Under the pieces are notes generated by a model, which worked only from the letters and a program-made list of their open reading frames with translations, did not search any database and was not told where the DNA came from. This document shows, piece after piece, positions 36,688 to 49,094 of a stretch of DNA of 64,000 nucleotides (position 1 is the stretch's first letter; each line of letters starts with the position of its first letter). Where the stretch lies: NCBI GenBank assembly GCA_032871835.1, contig CM065295.1, positions 42,778,360 through 42,842,359 on the forward strand. The letters are read 5' to 3'. Made by a program: the position numbers and the translations under genes. This stretch comes from Dipteronia dyeriana. Taxonomy: Eukaryota; Streptophyta; Magnoliopsida; Sapindales; Sapindaceae.

Positions 36688-38508
36688 TGCAGGAACCCAG
36701 ATTTACGTTGCGCAGTGGAAACGTGGTGTTGAAAATCTTTTATGCAACTTGTAAACCATTTACAACATATAAGAATATATAAAGGTAGATTTAGATCATA
36801 CCCTTGATGCTAACTCCTTCGCTTCTTTAAGTTTATTTTGATTATGAACTACCAAGTCTTCCTTGCTATGTCTCGCGATCTGGTAACTATGTGTGGGCAT
36901 GTCACGATCTTCCAGGAATGTACAAAAGGATGCAAATGCTTGAAAAATAGAACTCCTTATTTTCTTCTTGTTAAATTCGGCAACCACAAGCAAGAATATA
37001 TATAATTTTGGCTAAAATCTTCCTAGACTATCTAGGGTTTTGTTTTTTGTGTTTTTGGTTCAAAGAATCACAATTAGTTTTTTGTATTCTTGTTATGTAA
37101 ATATATCTATATATATTTAAAACTAGATACAAATCCTTTTCCAAATATATTTCCATATATTAAAATGATAAGTAGTATTTAAGTGTTCTAGGTAGAGTAG
37201 GATTCTAACTCCCACATAACCCTAGTTGACTTGAACTTAAACACTTGACCTTTTAAAGAATAAAATCATCTTATTATTTTATCTTTGTTTCAGTCATGAT
37301 TTGAACCTACAATCTCAAATTAATAATTAATTAATAATTAATAATTAATAATTTATTATTTAAATAATCTAATAATCTAATTAATTTAATTATTAATATA
37401 TTAATTAAATAATCTCATTATTCAATTTATTTCTGAATAAATACGTGTCACTTACGTAATACAAATAATTGGACAATCAAATTAATTAACTGTGACCCTT
37501 ATTACCTTTAATCAATCGGGCTAGTAAGGGGACCTAATAGACCCACAGTTTTAAACTCCAATAATACTTAGAAATAATTAATTAAACTCTTTAATTAATA
37601 TTTCATGATCATTAAAATCATAGTTATTCCACTAAAAACCCGAGGTTGCACTCTCGCAACTATAGATGTAGTACACAAACCGAAATTACAGTTGTCCATC
37701 GATATAGCTATTACATACGTTGTGATCCTCTACAAGTAGTTCAAAATTAGAGCTAGGTCATAAAGTCCGTTATATCTTCCTAATTATATCTTTTCCATAA
37801 AGTATTATTGATTCTCTAATGAACAATAAATCTTAACTTCCTTTACAGAATAAGGAGATCGCTCATATTGTTCAAGTTTCGAATCAACCCTTAAGAGAAT
37901 TACCATATACTTCTCGCTAGAAGGAGTGGATTCCACTATTGTATACAGACCTTCTCAGCCACAAGCCAACCTACGATTCCAATATACGATGTTATTGATC
38001 GGAAATGCAACTCCGATCTCACCCGTGGTATATTGAAAACCACGATCTAACCTAAAGGAGTCGATAAGACACTCAGGATTACGATCACTCATATATAGCC
38101 ACCATTAGTCGATATATATGAATATCATCATATAACGGATCTTGGTGAGAGATTCATATAGATCGTGGCTCAATCCTATATAATCACATCATATAAGGTA
38201 TCTCAATTCTCATATCACCAAATGAATAGTCTAGGTTAAGACCACCGTACATTACGGAATGAACCACAATTGTAGATTAACCACAACTATTTACTATCTA
38301 CAGACTCTTTAGATTGCTCATCTCAAACTGAATTCCTCTGTATATGACACTCAAATACTCAGTTAGAGATTACATCTGGCAATATTGGATGTTAAGTACA
38401 CATGATATAAATGTATGAGACACATTCATAGAATGAATAAACTACTTCGTTTATTAATGTTTCATTAACATTTACAAAATTACAAGCTCTAGGGCATAAA
38501 CCCCAACA
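36688..38508 (-). repeat. 5' LTR of the minus-strand copia element
   Basis: The plus strand starts TGCAGGAACCCAGATTTACG and ends AAACCCCAACA. A small frame on the minus strand (36796-36993) is conserved in the other two family LTRs. Confidence 0.93.
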
Positions 38509-39330
38509 GTCAAAAACTCGAGAAACAATTGGATGACCTCTACACCATAACCCAAAGGCGTGGTGAAAACCCTGAGAGCATACGTTGGACGCTTCAACAG
38601 AGAAAATGTGCAAATCTCGCATTGTAACCAGTCAATAGCAATTTCAACCTTTGGGAAAAGACTTCGATTCGACTCTGACCTCTACAAAGAGCTCAACAAG
38701 TACCCCATGCTTGACAATGAAGGACGTGTTGGAAAAAGCATAGGCCAATATCAAATGGGAAGAAGATGAAGCGAAATATGTCGAAAAGGTCAACAACTAC
38801 AACAGGCGTAACGACCGTGTCGACCGTAAATTAACCTATAAGAGAGTCGAACCTTATCCAATAAAAAATTGACGTGCAACACCCCTAATAACAAACCAAA
38901 CGATAGGAGGTTGTACAATCAATATCCATCTAGCACTGGTCGATCACAGACCCCAATACTAGAATACAATCTCAGCATCGAACTAGTCAACCTTGTAACA
39001 GTGATGAAAGATATGAGGAGAACAGTCAAATAGCCAAGAAAGATGAACACCCCGCTAAAACATCAAGACACCCATTTTCGATACGAGTTCCACGGAGAAC
39101 ACAACCATCGAATAGAAGATTGTACCTCCCTAAAAACTCTTGAAGCGGGGACACCTGCTGGAGTACATGACCGATAAAAGAAAGGAGACTGTCGCTTGAC
39201 GTGATGAAAGCATTAGACAAATTCAAGGGACGGACCACCGGTACCACCCCAACAAGAAAAAGTGATCAACTATATCGAAGAAGAGGCATAATCCACAAGT
39301 GTCAAACGTAAAAATTCAACTTAGCAGAGA
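38509..39330 (+). pseudogene. Tat gag, 3' fragment
   Basis: Coding text resumes as VKKLEKQLDDLYTITQRRGE, then ESIRWTLQQRKCANLAL, the C-terminal half of gypsy gag. Several stops and frame changes follow. No zinc knuckle was recognised. Confidence 0.7.
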
Positions 39331-39339
39331 CAACCCATC

Positions 39340-39552
39340 AAGGATCTATGAAATTGCCACCTTCAAGTCGTCCGACAAATCAAATTTGTTTTCTCCTCAT
39401 CATAATGCTCTTGTTATTTCATTATATATATCCAACTACTAGATTTAAACGCATTTTGATCAATAACGGTAGTTCCTATAATATTTTGTTTAACAGTACT
39501 CTCTAAGAAATACAGGTTGATGAATCCAAAATCAGTTGTAGAAAGACTATGT
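39340..39552 (+). pseudogene. Tat protease, N-terminal part
   Basis: PHHNALVISLYISNY is followed after stops by LINNGSSYNILF. In this family the active-site motif is normally DNGSS, so the catalytic Asp is Asn here. The solo LTR at 39553 cuts the domain. Confidence 0.7.
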
Positions 39553-41398
39553 TGTTAGGATTTATGCCATAAGGCTTGTAATTTATATATGTGAATGAAA
39601 CATTAATAAAAGAAGTAGTTCATTCATTTTATAAATCTATCTCATACATTTATATCATGTGTACTTAACATCCAGGATTACCAGATGTAATGTCTAACTT
39701 ATTAGTGTCATATACAGTGAAATTCACTTTGAGATGAACAATATAAAAAGTCTGCAGATAGCAAATAGAGTTGGGTACTTTGTTTGTGGTTTATCTACAG
39801 CTGCGGTCCATTCCATAATGTACGGTAGTCTTAACCTAGACTATTCTTATGGTGATATGAGAATGAAGACACCTTATATGATGTGATCATATATGACTGT
39901 ACCATGATATGTATAAATCTCTCACCAAGATTCGTTACATGATGAGATTCATATATATATCAATAAATGATAGCTATACATGGGTGATCTTAATCCTGAA
40001 TGTCTTATCGACTCCTTCAAGTTAGATCGTGGTTTTTGATATACCATGGGTGAGATTGAAGTTGCATTCTCGGCCAATAACTTCGTATGTTGGCATCACG
40101 GTTTGGTTTGTGACTGGGAAGGTTTATACACAATAGTGAAATCCACTCCTTCTTACGAGAAGTAGATAGTAGTTCCTGTAAGGGTTGATTTGGGGCTTAA
40201 AAAATATGAGTGCTCTTCTTCTTCCGTAAAGGAAGTTAGGATTTATTGTTCATTAGAGAATCAATGATACTTAATGAAAAAGATATAATTAAAGGGGTAT
40301 AACGGACTTTATGATCTAGCTCTAATTATGAACTACTTGAGGATGATTATACCATATGAAATAGCTATATCGAAGGACAACTGTAATTTCAACTTGAGTA
40401 ATACATCTACAATTGCATGAGTGCAGCCTCGAGTTTTTAGTGGAATAACTTCGAGGTTCATAATCATGAAATATTAATTAAAGAGTTTAATTAATTATTT
40501 CTAAGTATTATTAGAGTTCAAAACTGTGGATCCATTAGGTCCCCTTGCTAGCCTGATTGATTAAAGGTAACAAATGTCACAGTTAATTAATTGGACTGTC
40601 CAATTAATTGTGTTACGAAAGTGACACTAATATTTTCAGGGATTAGTAGAATAATGAGATTATTTAATTAATAATTAATTAATTAATTAATTATATTGTC
40701 TAATTAAATTTATTAATAATTATGAATTATTAATTGATTGTTAAATGGAGGTTGCGTGTTCAAATCAAGACTGAGACAAATATTAAAATAATTAGAATAT
40801 TTTATTCTTTACTTAGTCTACCATTTAATTTGAAGTCAACTGGGGTTATGTGGAAGTTAGATTCATATTTTACCTAGGACACTTAAATACTAATATCTTT
40901 TTATTATATTGAGATATATTTGAAAAAGATATGTACCTTGTTATTAAAAATATATATAGATATATTACCATAACAAGAAAAGAGACATATATTTGTCATT
41001 GAACCAAAAAATACAAAAAGAAAAAACCTAGAAAGTCTATGAGTGAATTTGGCCAAAGCAAAGATTTTTTTTTTTTTGTTTTTGTTTTTTGTGCTTATTC
41101 TAGACTTGGCCGAAAATCATAAGAAAGGTAAAGATGTTTGTCTTTTCATATGTAAAGCCTCCTCCTCATTCCTTGAAGTCCATGACATGCCCACACACAG
41201 TTACCGGATCGAGAAACATATTAAGGAAGGCTTGATGGTTTGTAATCAGAATAAAGCTTAAAGAAACGAACAAGTAGATATTCAAGGGTATGATCTAATA
41301 CTAATTCTATATTCTTGTAGATTGTATATGGTTTATACGTTGCATAAAAAAATTTAAAACCTCGTTTTCGTTGTGCAATGAAAATCAGGGTTCCTACA
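39553..41398 (+). repeat. Solo LTR of the copia family of 22914-38508
   Basis: It starts TGTTAGGATTTATGCC and ends GGGTTCCTACA, with perfect target duplication TATGT (39548-39552 and 41399-41403). It aligns along its length, in opposite orientation, with the LTRs at 22914 and 36688. One LTR between intact target duplications is the product of LTR-LTR recombination. The small ORF at 41043-41261 lies in it and is not a host gene. Confidence 0.95.
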
Positions 41399-41700
41399 TA
41401 TGTTAACCGGGTTCAGCGGTGAACAGAAGAGTACACTAGGCAAAATTGTACTACCAATATACACCGAAGGAGTCAACCTGTATATCAACTTCCTAGTGCT
41501 TGACTGCCAATCTCTGTACAATGTCATCCTCGGCAGGCCCTGGATACATGAGATGAAGGTGATTCCCTCTACCTACCACCAGAAGATCAAGTTCTCTACC
41601 AAGTGAGGAGTACGAGAAATCAAAGGTGAACATAGATCCGCAAGAGAGTGTTACCAGAATGTGATACCAGAATGCAATGAAGAAAAAGAAAGAACAGTTA
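41399..41700 (+). pseudogene. Tat protease, C-terminal part
   Basis: LTGFSGEQKSTLGKIVLP, then YNVILGRPWIHEMKVIPSTY and HQKIKFST, is a good match to the flap and C-terminal part of Tat proteases, directly resuming the text cut at 39552. Confidence 0.88.
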
Positions 41701-41879
41701 TAACAACTACAGGAATCCATGCCCGAGTTGACTCCAAATAAGCCAAAAGTAGAAGAACTCGATGAAGTTTCGATTGACCCTGAACACCTATATTACAAAG
41801 TATCGATTTGATCCAGACTGCCTGAGAAGACCCAAAACCAACTAATAGAGTTTTTAAAGCAATGATACAATAGTTTTGC

Positions 41880-42720
41880 TTTGTCGCTTCAGATATGGTC
41901 GAAAGTTGACCCACCGATAATTGTTCATCAATTGCAGGTAGACCTTGATCATTCACCAGTGAAGCAAAAAAGAAGAAAATTCACACCACAAAGGAACAAA
42001 GTAATCAATGATGAAGTATATAAGCTAATCGACATTGGTTCCGTTAGAGAAGTGAAGTACCCGGACTGGTTGGCGAACGTCGTGGTGGTGAAGAAAAAGA
42101 ATGGAAAATGGAGTGTCTGCATCGACTTTACAGATCTCAATAAGGTGTGCTCAAAGGATTCACCATCCCTCTCATTGAAATATTGGTCGATGCCACTGCA
42201 TGACATGAACTACTCAACTTTATGGACTCCTTCTCCAGATACAACCAGATCTTGATACATCCGAACGACCAGGAGAAAACCGTTTTCATCATAAAATGAG
42301 GTATTTATTGTTACAAAGTTACGCCTTTCGCTTTGAAAATACAGGTGTGACCTATCAACAACTCATTAACAAGATGTTCACCAAAATGCTCAGATCAACA
42401 ATGGAGGTTTACATCGACGATATGCTAGTGAAGTCCTTGATAGCTCAACAACACATAGACCATGTAAGGTAGTTGTTCGATGTGTTCGACCAATACGGTA
42501 CGAAACTTAACCCTACTAAATGTTCTTTTGGTGTTTCCTATGGTAAATTTTTAGGTTATCTGGTGACCCAAAGAGGAATCGAAGCCAACCTAGACCAAAT
42601 TCGGTTGATCAGAGCAATCGAGTCACCTAAATGCATCAAGGACGTTCAGAAACTTACGGGTCGAGTAGCGACCCTCAATCGGTTTATCTCTAAGAAGTCC
42701 GAATGATGTCAGTCTTTTTT
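41880..42720 (+). pseudogene. Tat reverse transcriptase
   Basis: Fragments in order: DHSPVKQKRRKFTPQRNKVI and GSVREVKYPDWLANVVVVKK, then KWSVCIDFTDLNK, a broken finger-palm part, MEVYIDDMLVKS with an intact YxDD, and FLGYLVTQRGIEANLDQI. Frames change at about 42170-42260 and stops occur near 42254 and 42470. Confidence 0.92.
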
Positions 42721-43110
42721 CAACACCCTGAGGAAGATTAAAGCATTCAAGTGGAACGAAGAAGCCGAGAAAGCTTAACAAGATTTGAAAGAATATCTGG
42801 CCTTACCCCCATTACTGTCGAAGTCAAAAGACAATGAGGTACTATAATTGTATTTAGCAGTGTACGACACTACAATGAGTGTCGTGCTTGTTAGGGAGGA
42901 AGAAGGCTCACAACACCAAGTATATTATGTAAGCAAATCATTACTCAACGCTGAAACCAAGTATAGCCAACTTGAGAAATTAGCCTTAGCACTTGTCGTA
43001 GCCGCACACAAGCTCATGACATATTTCCAGTGCCACCCAATCAAGGTACTAACCTCTTTTCCATTAAAGAATATATTGCATAAACCAGAACTATCAAGTT
43101 GATTGACTAA
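42721..43110 (+). pseudogene. Tat RNase H (first)
   Basis: After an IKAFKWNEEAEKA connection, LYLAVYDTTMSVVLVREE, YYVSKSLLNAETKYSQLEKL and MTYFQCHPIKVLT follow, the usual gypsy RNase H. One stop lies before the Leu-Tyr-Leu start. Confidence 0.9.
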
Positions 43111-43249
43111 ATGGGTGGTTGAGATCTGCAAACATGACATCTTTTTCTAGCCGCGAACAACAATGAAATCACAAGTATTTGTAGACTTCATAACAGATTT
43201 CACTAATAACAGAAATTTATAGGCCGAACAAGAATTAATAACTCTCTCG

Positions 43250-43640
43250 AAAGATGCAACAAACCAAAAATGGACCTTGTCGGTCGATGGATCCAACAAT
43301 ATAAAGGGGAGTGGACTCAGACTTGTGCTTTAATTCCCGCAAGGGAAAAATCTGGAACAATCGATCCACTGCAACTTTCGTGCGACAAATAACAAAGCAG
43401 AATACGAGGCATTGATCATCGAGCTTGACCTAGCAAAAAGCTTGAGCATAAAGAATACACAGGTACAACGCGACTCACATTTAACCATACGATAAATGAA
43501 CGAGATGTACGAAGCCAAGGACAAAAGAATGGTAGCATACTTGGCCAAAGCCAAGCAAACTAGAATCAACGTTCAACAATTTTTCTATATTCCAGGTATG
43601 GAAAATGCTCAAGCAGACGCTCTAGCAAATCTAGAATCGA
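43250..43640 (+). pseudogene. Tat second RNase H (aRNH type)
   Basis: WTLSVDGSNNIKGSGLRLVL carries the first catalytic Asp, NNKAEYEALI the Glu, QRDSHL the second Asp and MENAQADALANL the last Asp, in spite of stops near 43333 and 43494. This additional, archaeal-type RNase H is specific to the Tat lineage among plant gypsy elements. Confidence 0.88.
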
Positions 43641-43849
43641 CAACTCAGGCTAATGGCCTTGGATCTATACGCATCGTGCATCTATTACTGCCCACAATAC
43701 AAGATGAAGAAAATACAACATCAATCGATAACGGTTCGAGTTTGATGGATACAATAAAAGACTACATGCTAGTTGACATCTTACCAGGCGACAGAGCCGA
43801 AACAAGAAAGATCAAAACCAAGTCGGTGAAATTCTGAATCTTGTACGGT

Positions 43850-44960
43850 AAACTTTACAAAAAATCTTTTATAGGTCCATAATTGAGATACGCCACACTC
43901 TACGAAGCGTACAACAATCTCAAAAGTCTTTACTACGAAGAATGCGGAAACCACTCGAGTGCGAGTAGTCTATCGAATAGAGCAATAACAGTTGGATACT
44001 ACAAGCCAACAATGCAGTCCAGCTCTCAAAAACATGTAAAAACTTGTGACAAGTGCCAAGGATTTGCACAAGTATCCCACATTCCCCCAGGTACGCTAAA
44101 CTTAATTTCGGCCCCTTAGACCTTCATGAAATGGGGTATGTATATTGTAGGTAAACTCTCAACAGCATTATGATGGGTAGTCTACATGCTAGTTTCAACA
44201 TACTACTTCACCAATTGGGTGAAAGCAGGAACATTTCAATACATAAGAGACATAGAGGTAGGAAACTTTGTCTGGAAACAAATAATTTGCAGGTTTGAAA
44301 TACCTAAGGAGATAGTGATCGACAATGGGTCACAATTTTTTTTGTTCGACTTCAAAAATTTCTATGACAAATACGGCATCAAGTTGATTTTTTCAACTCC
44401 TCGCTACCCTTAAGCAAACAGACACGCAGAGTCGACCGACAAAACCATGATAAACACATCGAAGAAAAAACTCGAGGCTGAAAAGAGTGAATGACTTGAC
44501 AAACTCCCTGAGATTCTATGGTCATATATAACAACTCCACGTCGATCGACAGGAGAAACACGGTTTTCATTTGCCTACGGTTTAAAAGTAGTCATTCCTA
44601 TCGAAACGCAACTATCAACAGCTTGAAGTAAAAACCCCAGCAAAGAATAAAACAACTCGAAACTCAACTTCAAATTGGATCATCTCGACGAGCGTTGAGA
44701 GCGAGCTGCACTAAGAATACCGGCTTATCAACAACAAGTTGCTCGATATTACAACAAGAATATAAAGGTTAAAACCTTTAAAATTGGCGACTGGGTGCTA
44801 TGAAGGGTTTTTCAAAACACTAGAGATTAAGAAGCAGGAAAACTGGGTCAGACATGGGATGAGCCCTATCAAATAACATACGTAAAAGGACGATGAGCAT
44901 ACAAGCTACGAGATCTCGATAGTCAATAGATACATAACAGTTGGAATATTTTACATATAA
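43850..44960 (+). pseudogene. Tat integrase
   Basis: The zinc head reads LYYEECGNHSSASSLSNRAI, then GYYKPTMQ and KTCDKCQGFAQ. The first His of HHCC is Tyr. The core reads YYFTNWVKAG (first catalytic Asp lost), IVIDNGSQF (second Asp kept) and HAESTDK (Glu kept). A C-terminal part follows with several stops. Confidence 0.88.
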
Positions 44961-45329
44961 AACAATATCACCTCTAATCTCCTATTTAATGTCATTTCTT
45001 ATTCCTACGTTATTATTTTCACCTTCCATGCCTTTGATACTAACAAGTTAATCGACAAAAGCTATAATGACGCCTTAGTTGCAACTAAGTCCCAAACCGA
45101 GCTCATAAAAAAACAATTTTTAAAAAATCTAAGCCACTTACATTGAAGAGTTGTCGACCTCAACAAGCCACTCACAGGAAATCTACAAATCAACTAATAG
45201 AAGGGTTCAAGCCATGCTTCCAAGGGATACAAACGATATCATGCATTCAAGAATTTACGACTACAACTCCCAATGACTGCACTTGACTCTGTACACTGGA
45301 AGTTAAGGGAGTAATACTGGGGAAAATCC

Positions 45330-45605
45330 TAAGCTTAATTATGCATATACGCAATTCTTTAAAATATATATCAGTCATGTCGACCTAAGCTTAATTACGC
45401 ATGTACGCGACTCCTTATAAATATAATGGTTGTGTCCATCTAAGCTTAATTGCGCATGTACGCGATTTGATTCTTTGTAAATATAATGATTGTGTCGACC
45501 TAAACTTAATTATGCATGTACATGATTTTTTTAATATAATGGTCATGTCGACCTAAGCTAAATTATGCTTGTACGCAAGTCATTTTAAATAAAATTGTCA
45601 AGTCA
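45330..45605 (+). repeat. Five tandem 53-60-bp units between integrase and 3' LTR
   Basis: The block CTAAGCTTAATTACGCATGT starts near 45329, 45385, 45440, 45500 and 45553. Each is followed by ACGCGA, a TA-rich stretch and GTCATGTCGAC. Tat relatives such as Ogre are known to carry tandem repeats in this untranslated region. Confidence 0.88.
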
Positions 45606-46245
45606 CAATTTGTGCAATTACAAGTAGTGTCGGTTTCAATCCTATTGTTTATTGACTTAAACTCAAGCTCACACTAGTGAACAATCTGTCACTACTATGA
45701 CAAAGAACCTTATATACAAACAAGTTAATCTCCACTCGTTCTATATACTTATAAATAAAAGTAAATCAATATCTACATCGGCGCGGGAAATTGATACAGT
45801 ACTCCCGGCCGAAGCATAAACAAAAAATATACAAATATAGAGTTTCAATAAATCATGGCTGGAAAGAAGCTAGTCCTAAATCGTCTCGTCAATTTGAACA
45901 TTCGGGTCATTAGGGGCATCATGGCTATGTCGGTCGCCCCAATATCTTCAACATCAGATGGAGAATTTTCAGCATCAAGGCGTTCAACCTTCTCCCATTC
46001 TGCAATCTCGGTCTAGGGGTCCCATTTTAAATGCTCTTTTGCCAGATATTTCTTGAAAAGATCTACCCTGGCAACACATATGGCCTTAACTGAAATGTTC
46101 ATAAGATGCTCGTTCAAACAGGCTGTTTGTCAATCTCTCTCGACAAAATTCTCATTTGCCTTTACCAATCGTTAGTCTCTATCCCAATGGCCTCCTTTAA
46201 CTTCGTCAATTCCTCGTCGAGTGACAGAGCTTTCTTCTCCACTTA

Positions 46246-48030
46246 TTATTTATCCTTGTCGATTGTATCATGTTCCTGCCTGAGCTTGTTGTTTGCTTTT
46301 TGGTGCTTCACGCACATCTCTCGACTGGCCACGAACTTGTTTTTTTGAAAAAAATTGTGTTTGTAAACCCTAAAAAAGAAATTCGCTATTAGTATTCGAC
46401 ACGACCATAATAAAAAATGATAAACAAGTATATAACTCACCTGAAGAGAAGTAAGAAGGTCTGCCTCGATCATTTCCTCCGTGTTCCTTCCTTTAAGATA
46501 TTCTTCATCTGTAAGGAAAATGAGGTCATCCAACTTCTTCAAGAAACTACTCAGCTCCTTGAAAGAATGAGGGAACGCGACTAAGGTCAAATTGGATCTT
46601 TTTGGCGTGACCTTGATAGCTGCCTTTTTCGAGCCTTCATCGATCGAATTTCCCTTATCTCTTCTCTCATTTATTTTTCTCTTTTTTTGCACTCTGAGAG
46701 TATCCAACTCTGGGGACAATTTGAAATGCATTGACAAGGATGATCGACTTATCTGCCGATGCTTCTCCCTGCACACTCCTCTTCTTGGCAAGGTGGTCAC
46801 CCTCTTTTTCACTATAGCATCTTTTTGCCTCTTCAACTCCTTTTCGGGATTCAGCATGTTGAACTTCATGTTAGATATCGACTTGGCTGTGAAACGATGT
46901 TCAGTGTCAGTTACAGGGGTTGAAAATCTTATACCATAAAGTATCTCAAGCCCTCCTCTAACCCAGGCGTATAACACTATATCTTTCACAAGTGGATAAG
47001 ATGTTCGAGGCACATTCCATGTAGAATGAAGCCAAATGGTACTAGGCCTAAGGTTACCGTCCTGTATCAACACTTTACAACTCATTTCTTTGGTTGAGAT
47101 TGCCAACACACTCTTGGTAAAACCAACAGGATCAGGGCATTAAGGTTTACTATCTCCATTTACTAACTCTACAAAAACAAAGACTTGTTAAAACTCAAAA
47201 CTAAGGAAAACTAAAACCAATCTAAACGACACTAAAGATAGACCTCACCTTGTCGATTCCAGACCCTAGGATAGATTTAATTTGTGTTCCCGAAAAGCCC
47301 ATCGATCAGAGGACCATTGGTAAAAAAAATGTATCTTTCCACCTTCGATCGTTTGTTGTAAGGTCTATGATAAGGTGTGTCGTATTAGACCTCAAGTTCA
47401 ACGAGAATCGACCTTCTCTTATATGTGCTGCTTCAAATATTAGTTATACAGAAGCGAGCCTAACCCAATTTTTCAACTCGTTTTTCTCATGCAAGACAAT
47501 TAAGCTTATAAGAATCCTCAAACTATTTGGCATCAACTGATCGGGGGTAATATCATAATATACCAATAGTCATCGAGCCAGAAAGGGGACAGGAAACCTA
47601 AACCCCTAGCAAAAATTGTACTCATAAAAACAAGTCCATCCGGGGATATTCCAGTCGACTCATTCGTGCTCTTTAATTACACGTAGTTTGACATGATCAG
47701 GGATATCATATAGCGTTCTTATGTTATCCATGTCATCATCGGTAAACACGCTCCCTGGGTTGTCGCCAACTAGCATACCTAATGGCCTGCTAGAGCAAGA
47801 TGGCTCCTTGACGTCTATAGACTCCAGGTATTCGACCCGTCGTTCAACGACATGTACAACTTTGGTCTCTAGCATCCCCGATTCATCTATGACTACTTCT
47901 GAAGGGTTGGCTACAGTTATCTGTCGCTTGACACTCTAGGATTCAGCTTTGACACCTTCCTCGATTTCAACTCCCATACCACTAGCGGTCCAGGTGAAGG
48001 TTAGGCTTGAAGTCGTACTCTCGTTCAACA
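46246..48030 (-). pseudogene. Antisense ORF of the Tat element, decayed
   Basis: The minus-strand frames read from 48030 leftward: GMLETKVVHVVERRVEYLES, then DDDMDNIRTLYDIPDHVKL. After stops come YYDITPDQLMPNSLRILISL and LHEKNELKNWVRL. The longest open part (46246-47109, no ATG at its start) has STIWLHSTWNVPRTSYPLVK, a basic middle and a C-terminal Lys/Glu-rich stretch that may coil (FKELSSFLKKLDDLIFL). The DQLMPNSLRIL block resembles sequences in extra antisense ORFs of plant Tat elements. Function is unknown in the family. A host gene is unlikely because it lies wholly inside the element. Confidence 0.65.
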
Positions 48031-49079
48031 TGATGCCTTCAAATGCTGACAAATGTAAAAAATGCAAAAGTCAAGCACAAACAAAAAATCTAAAATCGAG
48101 ACCTAAGGTTTAAAATCCAAACCTAGGATTTACACAGTCAAGGCCAAACTTAAAATCGAAACCTAGGGTTTACATCCAGGAACCTGAGGGTAAAATCGAC
48201 CCACTAAAACTTCAGTAGATCTAAGTTGATCGACCAAAAGATGTAGAAATCCCATAATGACGCGACATGTTACAACCAACAAAAATTATAAATACTTAGA
48301 TGGATCTAATCTATCGCTAAATCAATTCCAAGAAACTCAATACAAAGAACAACACGAAGAACACAAGTTTTAAATTTGGAAAAATTTCTAAAAGTGTGAA
48401 TTTGCTAAATTCCTTACACATGCATTAAAGTGAATCTTGTACAAAGCAAAAACAACCAGGAAATAAATTTTTTCTTACCTTTAAAGAAAAGAGATCGATG
48501 GTTCCACTGGATTAAGACTAAAGATTTCGAACTGTTTTAAGTAAGTTCTTGCTTCAGACGAGTATAAAGAGATATGAGAAATTTAGTAAAGAAGTTTGGT
48601 TTATAAACCAAGACTTTTAGCCATAGTTTCTACAATGGTTGCCATGTGTCGTAGCCGCTGCGATTACCATCTAACCAAGGTAACTACTGGAGTTAATTTG
48701 AAATTCAACTTGCCTCCACAAACGCGCCCAAAACAAGGAAGTGCACAAAAAAAAAATTTCCACTTCAGCCCTAGGGAACTGAACCGCTTGTCCCATCGAT
48801 TGATTTCCCCACACTTAAGATTCATGAGGTGATCGACACCTAGTATCAGATAAGGACAAAGTGTTGCCTTATTCGATGTATTGGCAAATCCTTGATTGAT
48901 TCAACGAAGGGATACCCGTAAATGTATCACCTTAGTTGACACATTGTCAAACCTATGTTCGACTCGTCAAAGTCACACCCTCTAATGGTTGACCGCATAA
49001 TCGATTGTTTCAAGTAAGTATCCTGTCGAATCTATGCGACGTAACAACAATTACTCTCTAATTCAGATACTTTTTTATT
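48031..49079. other. Tat 3' untranslated region
   Basis: It lies between the antisense ORF and the 3' LTR. A direct repeat occurs at 48090-48180 (AAAATCGAGACCTAAGGTTT, AAAATCGAAACCTAGGGTTT). It may hold the promoter of the antisense ORF, but no convincing TATA box was seen. Confidence 0.5.
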
Positions 49080-49094
49080 GAGTGGGAGACAAAT
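49080..49094 (+). other. Polypurine tract of the Tat element
   Basis: GAGTGGGAGACAAAT lies immediately before the LTR start TGTAGTAG. Confidence 0.75.

Larger units (their letters stand above)
22914..38508 (-). mobile_element. Ty1-copia retrotransposon, minus strand, nested in Tat gag
   Basis: The LTRs are 22914-25936 (enlarged by a hAT insertion) and 36688-38508. The flanks are GTCGA (22909-22913) and GTCAA (38509-38513), a 5-bp duplication with one change. The polypurine tract (AAGTGGGAGATT on the minus strand) adjoins the left LTR. A primer site complementary to initiator tRNA-Met (TGGTGTCAGAGCC) adjoins the right LTR, which fixes the orientation. Of the polyprotein only RT and RNase H are visible (26121-27146). 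Gag, protease and integrase are missing, replaced by other inserts. Confidence 0.9.

Noticed and set aside
41043..41261. Independent small plus-strand gene
   Set aside because: It lies inside a solo LTR bounded by perfect target duplications.
46246..47109. Host gene of 287 residues on the minus strand
   Set aside because: It lacks an ATG start, lies entirely inside the Tat element and connects to other decayed antisense fragments.
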